DNA of 64,000 nt from Acanthornis magna (Eukaryota > Chordata > Aves > Passeriformes > Acanthizidae): the NCBI GenBank assembly GCA_036785705.1, contig JAWUZG010000032.1, forward strand, positions 16,549,501 through 16,613,500. Direction: 5' to 3'. A program made the position numbers and the translations under genes. The notes beneath the pieces are model-generated. The model did not search any database. It was not told where the DNA came from and was given only the letters and a program-made list of their open reading frames with translations. The stretch's first letter is position 1. Every line of letters starts with the position of its first letter. This document shows positions 53,901 through 63,699 of the stretch, in pieces.

Positions 53901-54208
53901 TCTTACTTACAGTGTGGGACATGTCACAGGAAAGAGACACAATATAATATATCCACTGCTAAAGGCCCACACACAGCACGTACAGCTGACTTTTAACCTA
54001 CCAGACCTGGAATTCTTGACTGCAAGGCGCTAAGCTACCAAGGGATGATATGAAAAATGTTAATATGGGCTGTTTGCTCAAGATTATTAGGCAGCTATAA
54101 AACAACAAATATTGAATACATTAGGATAGCTGTCAGGATGAGTGAAACATACTGAAAAATCCTTTAGCCACATTCCACAAATTCCCAGGAACTAACACTC
54201 AAAGTTAC
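50986..54208 (-). other. RNGTT: RNGTT intron between exons C and D, 3.2 kb
   Basis: AT-rich unique-looking sequence plus an A/C simple repeat at 51626-51681 and a smaller one near 53787-53840. No transposon or gene recognised. Confidence 0.85.
51626..51681 (+). repeat. (AAAAC)n low-complexity repeat
   Basis: A tract built from AAAAC, AAAC and AAAAAC units, such as CAAACAAAACAAAAAACAA, followed by a T run. A simple repeat. Confidence 0.85.
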
Positions 54209-54284
54209 CTCCAGTCCAACTTCTCGACCAAAAAGGCACAAATCAAAAATCCAGTTCTATTGAAACCATGTGTACAATGGACAC
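54209..54284 (-). CDS. RNGTT: RNGTT coding exon C: RNA triphosphatase active site HCTHGFNR
   Basis: A short 76-nt exon lying between the acceptor CTTTTCTAG and the donor GTAACT. It has no long surrounding open frame and is found only by following the splice phases. After completing the glycine codon from exon B it reads [20 protein letters not shown], then KLDW and two bases of a serine codon. HCTHGFNR is the HCxxGxxR P-loop of the cysteine phosphatase superfamily. Its cysteine (human Cys126) is the nucleophile that attacks the RNA gamma phosphate, and its arginine binds the phosphate. Both are intact, so the triphosphatase half looks functional. In human the sequence before DW is KM; here it is KL. 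Confidence 0.96.
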
Positions 54285-55133
54285 CTAGAAAAGACAAGAA
54301 AAGGGCATAATCACTTGCAAGTGGTTTTAACAAACCTATTTAGCATCAAAAGTGGGGGTTTGGATCCTTCCACCTTCATCTGTAACATTAAATGGTTATC
54401 TCCCTTCCCATCATGGCAGCACGGACCACATAAGGCACATAAACCTGAAAGGCAATTTATTACATTCTTTCTGCAAATTAGCAGCAGCAGGGGCATAGGA
54501 TACTTCAGTTTATCCCAATCAAGAGCACTAACTTAATGCAATTGAAATATGGCTAATACAGATAAGATTCACAAATCTGCTCAAATGCTTGTCAAAAGGC
54601 AATATAATCATATTCATTAATTGTGTTTTTAGTGGATTCAACAAGCATGACATTCATTTCATATCATCAGGCAAAAAACCATATCCAGACTACCTTACTT
54701 CAAAATTGAAAGCAGTGCCAATAGACCACAATTCTATCTCAAATTTACTATTACTGTGCTAAGACCAGACATTCATTTTGGGGGAAAAAAAAACCTACAA
54801 AAAGAAAACTATACAACAGCATAATCACTTTGAATTACTTATCTTTTCAATGTGAGAAAAAAAGAATTAAGACTTCGGCCTCTATTTTACTGAACTCATT
54901 CCCCAGTGAAAGGAGGGATGCACTGTCAAACGTATGCATCTTTTTTTCTCTCAAGGCAACAGCACCATCTAGTGATAAGCAGACCAGCCTGAAAATTTGT
55001 GCTATTAAAAATGTCATGAAGGATTCAGGCAAGATGCTGGCTCTTCCTCCTACTTCACTTTAAATTATAAATATCATTAAAGTTTCCACTAGCAGCAAGT
55101 GCAATTATTCCTAACATATTTTTCAGTTGTTAC

Positions 55134-55798
55134 CATAGAATCATAAAATTGTTTAGGTTGGAAAAGACTCTTAAGTTCATTGAATCCAGCCCAGCACTGC
55201 CAAGTCCACCACTAAGCCATGTCCCTAAGTGCCCCATCTATATGGCTTCTAAATACCTCCAGGGATGGGGACCCAACCACTTCCCTGTACAACCTGTTCA
55301 GTGCTTGACAACTTCACCTTTTGGTGAAGAAACTTTTCCTAATGTTCTAAACCTCTCAGGTGTAACTTAAAGCCATTTCCTCTTCTCCAGTCGCTCGTTG
55401 CCTGGGGAAAGAGTCCAACCCCCACCATGCTCCATCCAAGCAGCTGTAGAGAGTGATAAGGTCACCCCAGAGCCTCCTTTTCAACAGGCTAAGCAATCCC
55501 CACTCCCCCAGCCACTCCTAATAAGACCAGTGCTCCAGACCCTTCAGCAGCTCTGTTGACCTTCTCTGGACACACTCCAGCATGTCAATGCCTGAGTACC
55601 AGTGCCAAAGACCGAGGGACAATCACTTCCCAATCCTGCTGGACATTGGCCTTCTTGGCCACCTGGGCACACTGATGGTCCCTGGTCAGTAGACCAGCAC
55701 ATCCAAGCGCTTTTCTGCCAGGCAGCTTTCCAGCTGCTCTTCTCAAAGCCTGCAGCATCACCTGGGGGTGTTGTGACCCAAAGTGCAAGACCTGGCAC
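55134..55798 (-). mobile_element. CR1 LINE 3' fragment, about 665 bp
   Basis: The plus strand starts CATAGAATCATAAAATTGTT, then AGGTTGGAAAAGAC, CACTGCCAAGTCCACCACTA and AAATACCTCCAGGGATGGGG, the reverse complement of a CR1 3' UTR. It continues into CTTTTCTGCCAGGCAGCTTTC and GTTGTGACCCAAAGTGCAAG, sequence that also occurs in sense orientation in the CR1 at 63700. The element is therefore in minus orientation with its 3' tail at 55134. It is the longest CR1 copy in the window. No intact reverse transcriptase frame is present. Confidence 0.92.
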
Positions 55799-57216
55799 CC
55801 AACACCATGACGCAAGCCACTTGAGCTTTCATTTGTTTCTTCATATCTCTACCACTGCTAGTAAAGTAAGGTTAGCAACAATTCACTTGATGCCTATTCA
55901 AACAAAATGCGAATATCTATCTTTTTTCTTTACACTCTTCTACACTCCAAATACAAATTTTTTCAACTGGAGAACCAAAAAGTACCTACAAAAAGTAGGA
56001 TGATGCAAAAAATAAAAAAGATAACTTTTAAGTGGGTAAAAAGAAGTATGTATCAACTGTAACAGGACTGGGTTTTGTGCCTCCCCCACCAAGCTTCCCT
56101 TCTTAGTAAAGCAAGGCAAAAATTACTACAAATTTTTTTTATTTCTAACCATTTAAAAATACTAAAAACTGTGTAACTTGCATCAAATTTAATTAATTTT
56201 AGCTTCCTTATTTAATTTATTCCTAGCAATCATTTCTCTTTTGTTTTCTGTTGAAGCAAAATTTTTGCATGTCACTTCCTTAAGGTTGGCATGCATATCC
56301 CTGTCCTTCATACTGCAAAAATAAAGTTTCCGTCCTATATTGTTCTAGATGAATTGAAAATTTTGATCACTTATCATTCACATTTCAGTCTCTTTTCATA
56401 TCTAATCTTGACACTGAGAACAAAATTGCACACAATAGCTATCACTAACTCCTGCAGCTGTTACTGCTGCCAAGAAGGTTAAGTCAGTAATTTCATAAAC
56501 ATGACAAAGATAAGAAACATCTCAGTATGAGACCAATAGCTTGGAAGAGAAAGATCACACAGGGTGCAGTACTATCACTGCTGTAGACTGCTTTCACTTT
56601 TGATAAAAACATCCTCTGCACCAGTCCCTCTGATGATCTGTCAGAGGAAACAAGTACCCAAAATGAGAAATTTCAGTAATTCATGGAAGGGAAATGGAAA
56701 AATGAAAAAAAAAATTCTCTTTTACTGTAAAAGCCTAAACAACTTACTACTCAAAAGTTTAATCAACAAACTGTTTTCTCCTTGACTCCTTCTAACTGTC
56801 TTTTTTCCCCTATAGGGGTGAAACACCTAAATAATGGAAAAACACTCCAAAATTCATCAAAGCCAAAAAGTCAGTGACTCAACACTAAAAATGGTATTTT
56901 GTAAGTTTAAATACCAGGTAAATGGGTCTACTGTTTATAGGATATCACCATCCTATCTATGCACTATATAAACTGCTGACCATAACCACTATTTCAAGTT
57001 CTAAAATATTAATGGAGGACCACATGGAAGAACTGCAAAGGAGAGTGAAAATGAGGAATTGCTACAGGAGGGTGAGTGGGATCAGTCACCAACAATATCT
57101 TGGTTCTGGTGCAAGTTTTGAAATACTGTTTGTGACTGGTCCCACTCGCTGCCATTTAGCAGTTCCTCATTTTTTAAACCACATTGTAGTGTTACAGTTC
57201 AGGGAAGAACACACAG

Positions 57217-57221
57217 GTCTC
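57217..57221 (+). repeat. Target-site duplication, left copy (GTCTC)
   Basis: GTCTC directly before the LTR start at 57222, identical to 57821-57825 after its end. Confidence 0.75.
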
Positions 57222-57820
57222 CGTGCTGGCTTCAGCTGGGAGAGAGTTAATTTTCTTCACAGTGGCTAGAATGGGGCTGTGTTTTGGATTTGTGCTGAAC
57301 ACAGGGTTGATAATATAGAGATTTTTTTTTTTATTATTGCTGAGCGGGGCTTAAACAGATCCAAGGCCTTTTCTGCTTTTCAAGCCACCATGCTGGGGAG
57401 GAGGCTGGGGGTGCACGGGAGGCTGGGAGGAGACACAGCTGGGACAGGTGACCCCAACTGACCAGAGGGGTATTCCAGACCATAGGACATCATGCTCAGT
57501 ATATAATGCAGGGGAAGAAGGAGGAATGGGAGGATATTCAAGGTGATGGCATTTGTCTTCCCAAGTCACCGTTGCGTGTGATGGGGCCCTGCTCTCCTGG
57601 TGATGGCTGAGCACCCGCCTGCCCATGGGAAGAAGTGAATTAATTCCTTGCTTTACTTTGCTTTTGTGTGTGACTTTTGCTTTCCCTGTGGAGCTGCCTT
57701 TATCTCGGCATGTGAGTTTTCTACCTTTTACCCTCCCAATTCTCTCCCCAGTCCCACCAGTGGGGGAGTGAGGGAGGCACTGAGTGGGGTTTGGCTGCTG
57801 GCTGGGGTTAAACCACAACA
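57222..57820 (+). mobile_element. Solo LTR (ERVL-like by 5-bp target duplication)
   Basis: A 599-bp LTR, starting CGTGCTGGCTTCAGCTGGGA (ancestral TG changed to CG) and ending GGGGTTAAACCACAACA. It is flanked by a direct 5-bp repeat GTCTC at 57217-57221 and 57821-57825. A 5-bp duplication is typical of ERVL-group elements, while ERVK usually gives 6 and ERV1 4; the group assignment is thus an inference. Internal landmarks are GAGAGTTAATTTTCTTCACA near the 5' end, a TATATAA box at 57500-57506, and a C/T-rich CTCCCAATTCTCTCCCCAG near the 3' end. There is no internal viral gene, so it is a solo LTR. It lies antisense to RNGTT. Confidence 0.9.
57500..57506 (+). promoter_or_regulatory. TATA box of the 57222-57820 LTR
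   Basis: TATATAA within CATGCTCAGTATATAATGC, about 278 bp into the LTR. It would direct transcription rightward, antisense to RNGTT. Present activity is unknown. Confidence 0.5.
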
Positions 57821-57825
57821 GTCTC
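57821..57825 (+). repeat. Target-site duplication, right copy (GTCTC)
   Basis: GTCTC directly after the terminal CACAACA of the LTR, identical to 57217-57221. Confidence 0.75.
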
Positions 57826-57920
57826 AAATTAAACTGCATCCTGTGCACAATAAAGAAGTAAGAAAGTACCTAAAAGAAAAGGTGAAAAAATGTGTGACCA
57901 AATGAAATCTCTCAAGCACT

Positions 57921-57939
57921 AAAAAAAAAAAAAAAAAAA
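57921..57939 (+). repeat. Poly(A) run, 19 bases
   Basis: Nineteen A after CTCAAGCACT, about 100 bp to the right of the LTR. No SINE or retrocopy body is recognised upstream. Confidence 0.85.
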
Positions 57940-58030
57940 TTCCCAGAACAAGAAGTAATGACTACAAATTGCAATACAATAAATTCTGTTTCAACATGAG
58001 AAAAAAAACACCTGTATATTGTAAGGGTTA

Positions 58031-58211
58031 GCAAACACTGGAAGAGGCTGCCAGAAGAAGTTGTGGCATCTCCAAGCCTCGAGGCCAGTCAAAAGCCAAA
58101 TGGGCACAGTCCCAAGAAAGCTGCTTTAACTGGCCCTGTTCAAAAGAAGGGCAACTGAGTAGCTGATTTCCACAGGTCCCTTCCAACAACTTCAGCTATC
58201 CTACCATGACT
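58031..58211 (+). mobile_element. CR1 LINE 3' fragment, about 180 bp
   Basis: GGAAGAGGCTGCCAGAAGAA and GTTGTGGCATCTCC resemble the CR1 block (GGCTGCCCAGGGAGGTGGTG in common copies). The 3' part GATTTCCACAGGTCCCTTCC, AACAACTTCAGCTATCCTAC matches the CR1 3' end in sense orientation. The tail repeat has decayed. It is antisense to RNGTT, old and 5'-truncated. Confidence 0.82.
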
Positions 58212-59027
58212 CCGGATGAATCCTAAACTGTGTGAACATACGAGCTTAGGTTACCAAGCTCTTAGCAATGACACCTGCACAAACAACTATTCCATGTAGT
58301 CCTAAGTCGCACAGACACTCAGATTAAAGAAGGCTCCAAAATTATCATCCAAGAGGATTGAGGATGACACCCATTCTCACTCAGGAAACCCATCTGCAAA
58401 GTAATTTCTTGCCTCTGATAATTTGCAGATAGAGATGAACATTAATATGATTAACAAAAATCAGAGTAAAATACTTTTAACTAACACTAGAAGGAAAGCA
58501 AATTAAACTGAGAACTTATTTCTCTCTGGGTAAAAAAAAGTATTCTCAGAACATTCAAATACTCACTCCAAGACAGTATACCACAGAATAAAACTTAGCC
58601 TAGTATCTACTACCAGTTTTATGAGACTTGCTAAAGAATCTCTGACAATTCAGTTAGCAAATATGACTTCAAGTAAACCAGACCACCAAATGTCAAAACA
58701 ATACATAACTTTCTTTTGCATCAGCAGAAGCTACAAAACCACAGTGCAAATATCATGTAATTGTAGACACCTCGTATGCCTGTAAAATTTTCTGCATTAA
58801 GTCAACCACATTTATCAAATTGATGGATGCAGAAACAGTAATTTCTGTAAAAAAAAGAAATATATTCGTTTCGCAGTAAAAGCAATCAAATTTATATATG
58901 CATAAACACTCTACTAAGGAAATTCCTTTGCTCAGACTTCTAAGAATAAGAGACCGCAGTTATGAGCAAACATGAAATGAACTAATAGTAAAACAAATGA
59001 TGGGTATAAGATGGATATAAGATGTAC

Positions 59028-59116
59028 CTATAAGCTCTGAAGGATTCTTATCACTGAAGTGTTCACATACACGGATAAATGTTTCTGTATTCTCAGGTGT
59101 AGGGCACTCACCATGC
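59028..59116 (-). CDS. RNGTT: RNGTT coding exon B: triphosphatase domain, human residues 93-123
   Basis: An 89-nt exon after an acceptor ending TTTTTCAG. Its first base completes the glycine codon begun in exon A, and its last base starts the glycine codon finished in exon C (donor GTACAT, a weaker donor). It encodes [20 protein letters not shown] followed by SDKNPSELI, the stretch just before the phosphatase active-site loop. Against the remembered human sequence, HGECPT and ENTETFIR are unchanged while the NERNP segment reads SDKNP here. It belongs to the triphosphatase half of the protein. The 29 complete codons place the next exon's active-site cysteine exactly at human position 126, which supports both splice boundaries. 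Confidence 0.96.
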
Positions 59117-59248
59117 CTGAAAAACATAAGAACACATACATTAGGAGACACCTGGGGAAAGGGAAGAAGAGAAAAAAAAATTAATTTCTTCAGTGTGATC
59201 TTTCAAATTAAAAGCCAAAGAAATAATTAAACAGCGCACACAACTTAC
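59117..59248 (-). other. RNGTT: RNGTT intron between exons A and B, 132 nt
   Basis: A very short intron, donor GTAAGT and acceptor TTTTTCAG, with nothing else in it. By far the smallest intron in the window. Confidence 0.93.
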
Positions 59249-59352
59249 CCTTTACACTGCAGCTTTATATATTTAATGCCCTCTTTCTCTATATCATTTC
59301 TATCATAGAATCTTGTGGTGTTGGTCAAGTCTACCAGCAAGCCCATTTTAAC
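59249..59352 (-). CDS. RNGTT: RNGTT coding exon A: triphosphatase domain, human residues 59-93
   Basis: First RNGTT exon in transcription order within the window. It is 104 nt long, enters in phase 0 after a T-rich acceptor ending TTTTTTAG, and leaves through the donor GTAAGT after two bases of a glycine codon. It reads [20 protein letters not shown], then continues to KLQCKG, the early beta-strand core of the cysteine-phosphatase-like RNA 5'-triphosphatase fold. Compared with my recollection of human RNGTT it differs at only one residue (NTT for NTS). It lies 132 nt from exon B, by far the shortest intron here. The exon or exons for residues 1-58 must lie upstream, beyond the right edge. Confidence 0.96.
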
Positions 59353-59851
59353 CTAAAAAACAAAAAAAAATTAAAAATAAACTTATATATGTGGTTCAAG
59401 TACCAGTGCATAAATACTAAATGGCTAAAACCATCCAAACCAAAAGCAACCACAGGCTACATTTGTAAGTTTAAAAATTATTAAATATTGCATTTGTTTG
59501 TAAAATCTATACTTTACCACCATCACAGACATGTGTATTTCTTTGTGAAAGCTGGTGTCTAAATGAGCACTAGCCATCAATTCAAAAACTTTAGTCTGGC
59601 CCAAACAATGATTCTAAATAAAAAAGATCTGCTAACAGCAGGAAAGTCTGGTAAAGAATTACTTTAACATTTTAGAAATACAAAGAAGAGGGAATGAAGT
59701 GCTCTTATGCAAAGTAAAACAATATTAAACACTGGTACACTGAAAGTACCACAAGAAAAATTAACTTCTGAGACTTACACATAAGTACACTCTCAGAAAA
59801 AATAACCCATTTTAATTTATCCAATGCAAACAATGAATGCATTTTCAAGTT

Positions 59852-59877
59852 TAAAATTAATTAAATTAATTAAATTC
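59852..59877 (+). repeat. (TTAAA/AATTAA)n AT-only tract
   Basis: TTAAAATTAATTAAATTAAT followed by TAAATT, an A/T-only near-palindromic simple repeat. Confidence 0.7.
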
Positions 59878-62213
59878 TTAGAAACATCTTTATTAAAGCT
59901 AAAATGCAAAACAACTTTGGATATTCAAGGATGCTGTCATCAGCTAAAGTGGCAGTATCAATCACTCAGACATTAGGGTGTACCCGAATCCAGGATGCCT
60001 TGCCCACTCTACCCTAATGTGTCCCCTTCTGCATAAACTTAGATTTTTAGTGCTTGTTTTTATTGCTGTAAAATAGGTCTTTTAAAGAGCCTTGTGGAAA
60101 TTACTACATTTCTAAAAAGAAGGATGGAAAGCAGAAATTCCGCTGGGTGGCACAGAGTATCAAAGGATATCCTACTGATCCTTGCTCCAAACAAAATTTT
60201 CGACAACAAACCTACAGTATTACTGTGCAAAAAGAGCTCGCTAACCTGTGAGCTTTAACCTGTGCAAATAAAGTATTTCTGGTTTCCTCTCTTGTAAGTG
60301 CTAGAAATTGCTTTTGGTCAAAATGCTCAATGTCATGCTTTCAAGCAGGATCAACAGACTGGCAATAATTTAGCGGTGAATTTAGAAGAATTACGAAGTA
60401 AAACACCATTTCCACACAATTCAGAAATGGTAAAATTCAATTATAACTAGAATACAGTAAAGAAACAACTATTTCACATGAATATGTTGTTCAATAGACC
60501 CCAAAAAGAAAATTTCCAATTATCTACAGAGACAGTTCTCCATGGTATTCAAAGTTCTGGTGATATACTTTCATAATATTTTTATATTTCATATTACTTT
60601 TATTTATCAAATTTTAAAAAGCATCATGATGTTATGTCAACAGCATTAAGCTTTCTAAAGTAATATCAAGATCAGTTCTGTATTTCTCATTCTCAACTTC
60701 GTATATTGTATTCAAAATATTTTATTTACACTTATTACTGTGTTTTGCAGAAATACAAACAACCTCCAGTCTCAGGAATTTTTCTTGCATTTCTTATTTG
60801 AGGAAAATAGTTTAGATCAGTGATTGAATGTGTCTGTGAAAACAATAATGTGACTGAAAATTGGTAAGTAGTTTCCCTAATAGGAATTCTGTAACTTGAG
60901 CATACTAATTACCCAAACATTCTTTTGAGTTAACTGATGTCCTCGCTCTTTGTGACAGAAATAAATCTACGTGTATAAAGCATAAACCTGTACTAACCTA
61001 CCTAATCAAGAAATAAATTTACCAAAAAAAAAAAAGACATTATTCATGCTGTCACCAATTGCTCCTGCAATTTTGTTTATGAGAACATTAAGATACTATG
61101 CCAATATTGGCAATCAGAAGAAAAATGGAGCTGCCATGGCTAATCAAATCAGTTTCTCACATTCAGATTTTCAGCAACTAGCTCCATGAGAAAAGGAATC
61201 ACACAGGAAGCTTGTTAGAGACAGTTCCACCCAGACAAATGTTGTCCTAAATGCTGAACTGGTACCATAAAAAAATCTATGGTAACAGCAATATCTCTCT
61301 ATTACAAAATTCCAGATGTAAAAGTTTCTGCTGAAGTCTTCTCTTTGGGAGCTATATTATATGGATTTAAGTAATAGACAGTTTTCAGAAGTAATTCATT
61401 CTGCAAAGTATTAGCAGTAAAACACACTGCAATAAAATTATGAGAACCATGCACAGTGAGCTACTTTTGCCTTGGGTGGGAAAATCCACTCCTCGAGGGC
61501 TGCTCAATTTCGCATTTATTTCATTGCTGGCTTGCTGGTAAACTGCTGCTCTAAAAATAGAGCACTCCAGTAACCACTATGTAACTTGGCAAATTAAAAA
61601 AATATATATATTTTCAAATAGGAAACACTCATCAACAATGGCAGGGTCCAACACAATGTAATAGATTTGACGAGAACAGAGAGTTTGAGAGAAACTCTAT
61701 GATCTGCTTGTTGATCAAAATTACCAAAATATAACTGGGGATCCTCATGCTACTAATTTTACTACCAAATTTTAACAATCTGATGTCACTCAAGACATGA
61801 TGAATTTGTAGCATTACAAGAGAACTGACAGGTGTGACTACTGGAAAAGCTACAAAGGCTCATCATGGTTTTTTGGGTTTTTTTTGGAGGCAAATCACTA
61901 AGGAGGCAAGCATTTATAAATTCTGAGTAAGGCTGTAAAGTTCTCTGTAACTTCAAAATATACACAGAATTTTAAATTATTTTAAAGCATGAATAAGATT
62001 AGTTTGGGAAAATTGCCAAGTATGCCTATCAAATCCAGTCAGAGTCAAAAATAACATCATGTATAAAAGCGGAACTCAAGTAGAATTTAGATGCACGTGC
62101 CAGAGACTGAAATATTCTAGTTTACGGTTTAAGCATTTTTATGAAGGATTTTTGTCCATTAAAACTGTAAAACAAGGCTACACCAACAAAAGCTGCACTA
62201 CCAAAGCCCACCC

Positions 62214-62998
62214 TGAATGGGCCCCCTGACTGAGGCCCTGGACTGTAAGTTGATTTGAGATAACAGTGACACTATTCTCAGGTCTGGGCTGGGGAAAAAG
62301 AATATTTCCACAGGAGGATTAAGCCCAGCAGCTTCGGACTGGAGGCCACAGGCCCAGGCTTATCTGCTGCCAGGTTTGCACAGACTCTCCCCCAACCCAG
62401 GGGGGAGGAGGAGAGGTTTTGGGTGTGTAGCCTCTGGTCATAAGCAATGAACGCCCACCCTCTGCTGCACAGACCACCTCAGCTGCAGGACCCCCACCCT
62501 GGGAAAGCCACCTCTACAGGACATTCATGTGAGGGACAGCAGAGGAGGTGTCATGGCCCATCAAAGGCCCCCCACCCAAAGGGGTTCCCCAGACCCCGCA
62601 CCAGGGCACTGCACGTGATGAAAAATGATGCAACTGACCCAGAGCCCTGCAAGAGACAGTGTCAAACTTGCCCTTCCTCGGGGGAGGTATCTGGGCATTC
62701 CCACCTGGCCCAAACCTATCTTCATCCATTGGATTCTATATTTTGTGGTGAGCAACCCTCACCACCAAGAAGCCCAGATGAAGGAGAGCAGCAAGATATC
62801 ACTGAGACCCACTGAAGGGTGATATGTTTCTACTTAATCTGTCTCTGTCACTCTACCTCTCCCTCCCCACCTCTTCTTTCTATTTATTTCCTTCTCTTTC
62901 TTTCTCTTTGCCTCTTTTACTGTTAAATGAAACGTATCAATTTTTTTAACACCATTTAACCTCGTTTGGTTTTAATCTTGTTTCAAGGAATATTTCAA
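62214..62998 (+). mobile_element. GC-rich LTR-like repeat, unclassified; boundaries uncertain
   Basis: A sharply GC-rich block of nearly 0.8 kb in AT-rich surroundings. Its architecture resembles an LTR: a GC-rich U3-like portion, a TATATTTT motif near 62738-62745, then a pyrimidine tract of about 80 bp and a T-rich end around GGTTTTAATCTTGTTTCA. A possible 5' terminus is TGAATGGGCCCCCTGACTGA. I could not find matching target duplications or the exact ends, and it does not match the other LTR type in this window. The 122-codon open frame inside (62447-62815) reads through the GC-rich part and is not taken as a gene. It could also be a different class of dispersed repeat. Confidence 0.5.
62838..62919 (+). 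repeat. Pyrimidine-rich tract inside the GC-rich repeat
   Basis: About 80 bp almost entirely C and T, for example CTCTACCTCTCCCTCCCCAC and CCTTCTCTTTCTTTCTCTTT. Such a tract can form triplex structures and is also common near the R/U5 part of avian LTRs. Confidence 0.8.
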
Positions 62999-63699
62999 AC
63001 CTCAGGATTCTTTCTCCTTTGTTCAAAGAGAGTTCTCTTTGCTCCTCTGTGATTAGAGCAGATCATAACAGCACAGATGCAAGAATTCTAACAAGAAAAA
63101 TCCTACCAGTTCAATCACCTGAGAACAGGCACATATGCTTCACTGATAGTACTTTCTTATCGCATTACTGCACAGGTACTTCTACCACTGCTACACTGAG
63201 TATTTCACCATCTACTTCATACCTAAGCCTAAATAAGACTCATAAAATAAGGATTCCCATCTTTTAGTCACCTAATTCTTCTGATGTTTCAGGTCTGACA
63301 CTGTTAAGCAAATTCAGAATTAATTTAACCTAGATCAACAGCAAAAAATAATGAAAAAAACCCACAGAAAAAACATCGCATGCGTGATTCATCTTATAAG
63401 ACACAATGAAAACAAATGGTGCTAAACTTCGATATAAAGTTTAATAACCAATTAAATTAATTAGGTGGTAGCACTTTCTTAGCCTGGCAGGCTCAAAATC
63501 CCATTTCCCATGTCTCCAGATGCACTGGACTGGGCACACCACTTCAGAGACACGAAAGGCTAGGAAGGTCCTGTTCCCCACCTTTATTGCCACAGCTGTG
63601 CTACAGTGCAGAACAACATGCAAACTGAAGCACACAGATAGAAATGGGCAAAACAGAGAATGAAGAAATGAGCCAGAACTGGAAGTCTTAGCAGCAGAT

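Larger units (their letters stand above)
54285..59027 (-). other. RNGTT: RNGTT intron between exons B and C, 4.7 kb, transposon-rich
   Basis: It holds a long CR1 fragment (55134-55798), a solo LTR (57222-57820), a 19-base A run (57921-57939) and a CR1 fragment (58031-58211). Open frames over 55544-56003 and 57351-57905 are read-through of these repeats. The rest is AT-rich without recognisable features. Confidence 0.85.

Noticed and set aside
55602..56003. 133-codon open frame on the plus strand
   Set aside because: The first half is antisense read-through of the CR1 element at 55134-55798; the rest is AT-rich intron.
57351..57848. 165-codon open frame on the minus strand, the longest in the window
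   Set aside because: It lies inside the solo LTR at 57222-57820 and its flank, on the strand opposite to the LTR; no known domain, and composition is explained by the repeat.
62447..62815. 122-codon open frame in the GC-rich block
   Set aside because: Stop codons are rare in GC-rich sequence; the frame lies within the LTR-like repeat and resembles no known protein.
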